In this document: positions 62,701 through 64,000 of the stretch, piece by piece
Position numbering within the stretch: position 1 is the first letter of the stretch
Layout of the letters: each line of letters starts with the position of its first letter
Assembly: GCA_963714825.1 (NCBI GenBank)
Contig: CAVQQF010000012.1
Location: 310,001-374,000, forward strand
Source of the DNA: UBA4417 sp963714825
GTDB lineage: Bacteria > Bacteroidota > Bacteroidia > Bacteroidales > UBA4417
Length of the DNA stretch: 64,000 nucleotides
Reading direction: 5' to 3'
Made by a program: the position numbers and the translations under genes
The notes under the pieces: generated by a model
What the model saw: the letters and a program-made list of their open reading frames with translations, nothing else
Databases searched by the model: none
Told to the model about the DNA's origin: nothing

Positions 62701-63175
62701 TGAGCCTGTATCCATACACCTTCTGCCCCTGGTAAATGAGTGCCTCGAAATCACCAGCGATGCTGCCCGACAAAAGGAAATTGAAACCAGGATTGATATC
62801 CCCGAAACACTTGAAGTAGAGGCCGATACTCATATGTTACAAACAATAATACGCAACATCCTTTCGAATGCGTTGAAATTTTCGCCCAGAGGTGGCCAAA
62901 TTCAAATATCAGCATTTGTTGACACCGAAAACAAGATCGTTGTTTCAGTAAAAGATAACGGAACAGGCATAAAACCCGCTATGATGGAGCACATTTTTTC
63001 GATCGATGCCGGTTATAAGACAAAAGGCACTGAGGGTGAACTTTCGACCGGGCTTGGCCTTATATTATGCAAGGAGTTTGTCGAAAAGCACGGCGAAAAG
63101 ATATGGGTCGAAAGCGAGGAGAATAAAGGCAGCACATTCTATTTCAGCTTAAAGAGAAGCGGTGCGTCTCATTAA
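59723..63175 (+). CDS. Two-component propeller-type sensor histidine kinase with PAS domain
   Basis: This 1150-aa membrane sensor has a signal peptide (about 1-23). A long periplasmic region (about 25-650) contains two-component regulator propeller repeats (for example QDTSGIMWFATAIGITKYDG, DKSGRIWFTSISTGL, SKGLVWIGTDRGVTCF). A Y_Y_Y domain (about 665-730), one membrane helix (about 737-757), a PAS domain (about 785-900), HisKA with the phospho-acceptor H931 (SIIAHDLRSPFNS) and an ATPase domain (DNGTGI; GLGLILCKEFVEKHG) follow. Unlike the classical Bacteroides hybrid systems it has no receiver and no AraC output domain, so a separate response regulator is needed. It is probably a nutrient or polysaccharide sensor. 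Confidence 0.93.
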   Translation: MTNIRIKFILIALMAFCLQYGFSQQYFIKTYTLENGLPTRYITDACQDTSGIMWFATAIGITKYDGFSFTNFDRSSGLPERLYRKIKVDERGVLWAMPQFKFDSIVYYKNNRWEKIAPPTNDHDNYEINTFDIIYKNDKPVICLGSYYGYLLYENGIWTQHSISPDEELNYVYTVIAHNQKFYLSTKIGICILDGRKTDWSLNKLIEPFGKDIIAISFGDINTPNEKIWVLTENWLGYIQNNKFTLVSNKFRLPHPSIFYYSFIKSDTKGHIIFGNIWAKYYIQNGENMPIPLKVDNGFTSEGATAAFVDREQNIWITDTRGINKINNLEVTNYFKKNGLLEDEVTAVAEMDDGRIVFGHNKGLSILDQGVIKTIEFTDLKLNTRRVSDIMKDKSGRIWFTSISTGLAQLHPNGNITWYKSEKYPTITVVFQDQKGRIWVGADTTLLYLENNKFVDFKPFNKQNSNIRKIFSNGKGGIYLTGSNGLWEIQDDKVTKIPSNTGTAADNVFSYYKDDKGVEFVGTINGLHVIEEGKIVKYNKQGITINNPLYFIFQDKERKYWLGTNIGVYKWDGGSNLKIYNIYNGLSGWETNRAAGILDSKGLVWIGTDRGVTCFEPGYDTVFIPVPVIRLLGVEDSQGSKHSLLKKSYIHFSYNFLTFHFRGISFVDENHISYKYKLEGYDTKWQEVGQSMLDKVRYSGLRPGKYTFCIQAKNASGNWSEIVKSAPITITPPIYLRWWFYVLLLLILSSLIYGFIRFNVQRLHNKRLKIEILERKRIEKALGNSIQKYQDLVGLLPETVYETDIEGLIVYMNDMGSRLFGYPLSALLHKTLINKLIAPESIAALSMHVQKVLGSKQTNKTVLNGLSRDGSVFPLSIHTVPIIADDKCIGTRGIIIDLTEQKRFEDQLQQNAEDLKMLNISKDKFFSIIAHDLRSPFNSFLGFTEILDEEFSTLPDEEMRTIVSSMRKSATNLYQLLENLLEWSMFHRGIIKYEPVSIHLLPLVNECLEITSDAARQKEIETRIDIPETLEVEADTHMLQTIIRNILSNALKFSPRGGQIQISAFVDTENKIVVSVKDNGTGIKPAMMEHIFSIDAGYKTKGTEGELSTGLGLILCKEFVEKHGEKIWVESEENKGSTFYFSLKRSGASH

Positions 63176-63250
63176 CTAAAAACACATACTCCTGCCAGGT
63201 AGTAAAGTTTTTACCACAAGCGTAAGATTCGAAGGGGAAATCGCCCGCTC

Positions 63251-64000
63251 CTATTTATGCACTTTACGTATAAAATCCTCCACTTCTTTAACACCACCCT
63301 GGTAAATCAAGTAGCCGTTATAAGGCTCGCGCGGAGTAATTTCGTCGTTTATCGGGGTGAGCATCAGGCGCTTTACTTCTTCCAGGTCGCTGCTCTGACC
63401 TAACGCCCATCCTAATTTAATATAAGCCACTTCGGGAAGCATATTTTCGGCAGGCACAACACCTTTGGCCATCAGGTCGCGGCCGGTATCATAAACGAAC
63501 ATATGCACATAACCCCAGAGTGTTTGTACGGTCATATAAATAGCAACACCTGCTTTGGCTGCTCTTTCGATTGCCGGGTAAAGAGGTTTGTTAACATGGC
63601 CGAGCCCGGTTCCGGCAATCACAATGCCTTTGTATCCTTTTTCGACCAGCGAATCGATAATATCGGGTTGCATGTTAGGATAATAGTAAACAATCGAAAC
63701 TTTTTCCTCGAAATAGGGCAATATAGTAACCTTACGATCCTTGCGCCTGTGGTTGTAAGTATCTTTTATAGGTTTAAGCCCCTTTCGGGTGATGGTAGCC
63801 AGAGGCACATCGCCTATGGTACGGAAAGTTGAGCGGTACGAAGAGTGCATCTTGCGTACACGCGTTCCCCTGTGCATGAATCCGTATTCGTCGCTGGTAG
63901 GGCCAAACATACAAACCATTACCTCGGCAACATCGCCATGCCCTGCGGCAGTACAGGCATGCATAAGGTTAAGCGCAGCATCCGAACTGGGCCTGTCGCT
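63251..64000 (-). CDS. gatD: Archaeal-type Glu-tRNA(Gln) amidotransferase subunit D (5' partial)
   Basis: The frame continues past the right edge, so the N-terminus is missing; 249 residues are visible. The asparaginase-like part shows SDRPSSDAALNLMHACTAAG, GHGDVAEVMVCMFG, HRGTRVRKMHSSYRSTFR, LPYFEEKVSIVYYYP and GYKGIVIAGTGLGHVN, all characteristic of GatD rather than of ordinary L-asparaginases. GatD works with GatE to convert Glu-tRNA(Gln) to Gln-tRNA(Gln), a system best known from archaea. gatE is not in this window and may lie to the right. A divergent asparaginase is the alternative. Confidence 0.87.
   Translation of the reverse strand, partial: SDRPSSDAALNLMHACTAAGHGDVAEVMVCMFGPTSDEYGFMHRGTRVRKMHSSYRSTFRTIGDVPLATITRKGLKPIKDTYNHRRKDRKVTILPYFEEKVSIVYYYPNMQPDIIDSLVEKGYKGIVIAGTGLGHVNKPLYPAIERAAKAGVAIYMTVQTLWGYVHMFVYDTGRDLMAKGVVPAENMLPEVAYIKLGWALGQSSDLEEVKRLMLTPINDEITPREPYNGYLIYQGGVKEVEDFIRKVHK

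Noticed and set aside
1..64000. tRNA, rRNA, tmRNA or other housekeeping RNA genes
   Set aside because: I looked for T-arm (GGTTCGAATCC-like) and rRNA signatures in the intergenic regions and recognised none. A covariance search could still find something I missed.

Overview
The window reads as a chromosome segment of an anaerobic or facultatively fermentative Bacteroidota (Bacteroidia-like) bacterium. Supporting signs are type IX secretion C-terminal sorting domains (16753-17457, 36099-37454), a HmuY/TonB-receptor haem locus, a BlaI/BlaR1-TonB pair, DUF4271 and GIN-domain proteins, and repeated -7 promoter boxes of the form TAnnTTTG. No tRNA, rRNA or CRISPR array was recognised.

Layout. 1-7.2 kb: a co-directional fermentation/hydrogen locus with a PAS-bearing sensory-type [FeFe]-hydrogenase (5' cut by the window), a SpoIIE-type phosphatase, a small [2Fe-2S] thioredoxin-fold protein, AdhE and a ferredoxin-type [FeFe]-hydrogenase. 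7.2-16 kb: gapA, a G-rich tandem repeat, lepA (frameshifted), an ECF sigma/anti-sigma pair, a GIN-domain surface protein and yebC. 16-24 kb: a HigBA toxin-antitoxin pair, a T9SS cargo protein, blaI-blaR1, a MITE-like repeat, ackA with a 3-hydroxyacyl-CoA dehydrogenase, DUF4271 and hemD. 24-32 kb: rnpA-yidD-S41 protease-O-antigen ligase, cdd (frameshifted), a ChaN-like protein, GtrA and an M28 peptidase. 32.5-38.7 kb: a haem-acquisition operon and a flavodoxin. 39-48 kb: a NarL-type two-component pair, a thioredoxin-like protein, panC, panD, a flippase-like membrane protein, rfaE2, radA and an ABC1/UbiB-type kinase with a small partner. 48-54 kb: carB and carA separated by a repeat-flanked GxxExxY nuclease-like gene. 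54-64 kb: an OmpA-like lipoprotein, exonuclease III, a cation-efflux gene behind a NiCo riboswitch, a ClC channel with CBS domains, a second copy of the MITE-like repeat, a large propeller-type hybrid sensor kinase and the 3' part of an archaeal-type gatD.

Metabolic reading (inference): glycolysis (GapA) feeds acetyl-CoA to acetate (AckA) and to ethanol (AdhE). Excess reductant leaves as H2 through the 5711-7156 hydrogenase. The sensory hydrogenase and phosphatase could report H2 or redox state to this branch.

The most interesting items are: (1) a NiCo riboswitch with an overlapping terminator before the CDF efflux gene; (2) a GxxExxY gene bracketed by inverted CACGGAGG-type repeats and lodged between carA and carB; (3) a pair of 234-bp MITE-like repeats with 18-bp imperfect terminal inverted repeats; (4) the H2-sensing/fermentation locus; (5) an archaeal-type GatD in a bacterium; (6) several unrelated intergenic repeat families, three of them crowded between the UbiB-type kinase gene and carB. 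Two conserved genes (lepA, cdd) each carry one single-base shift next to a short G run, which may be sequence error rather than biology.
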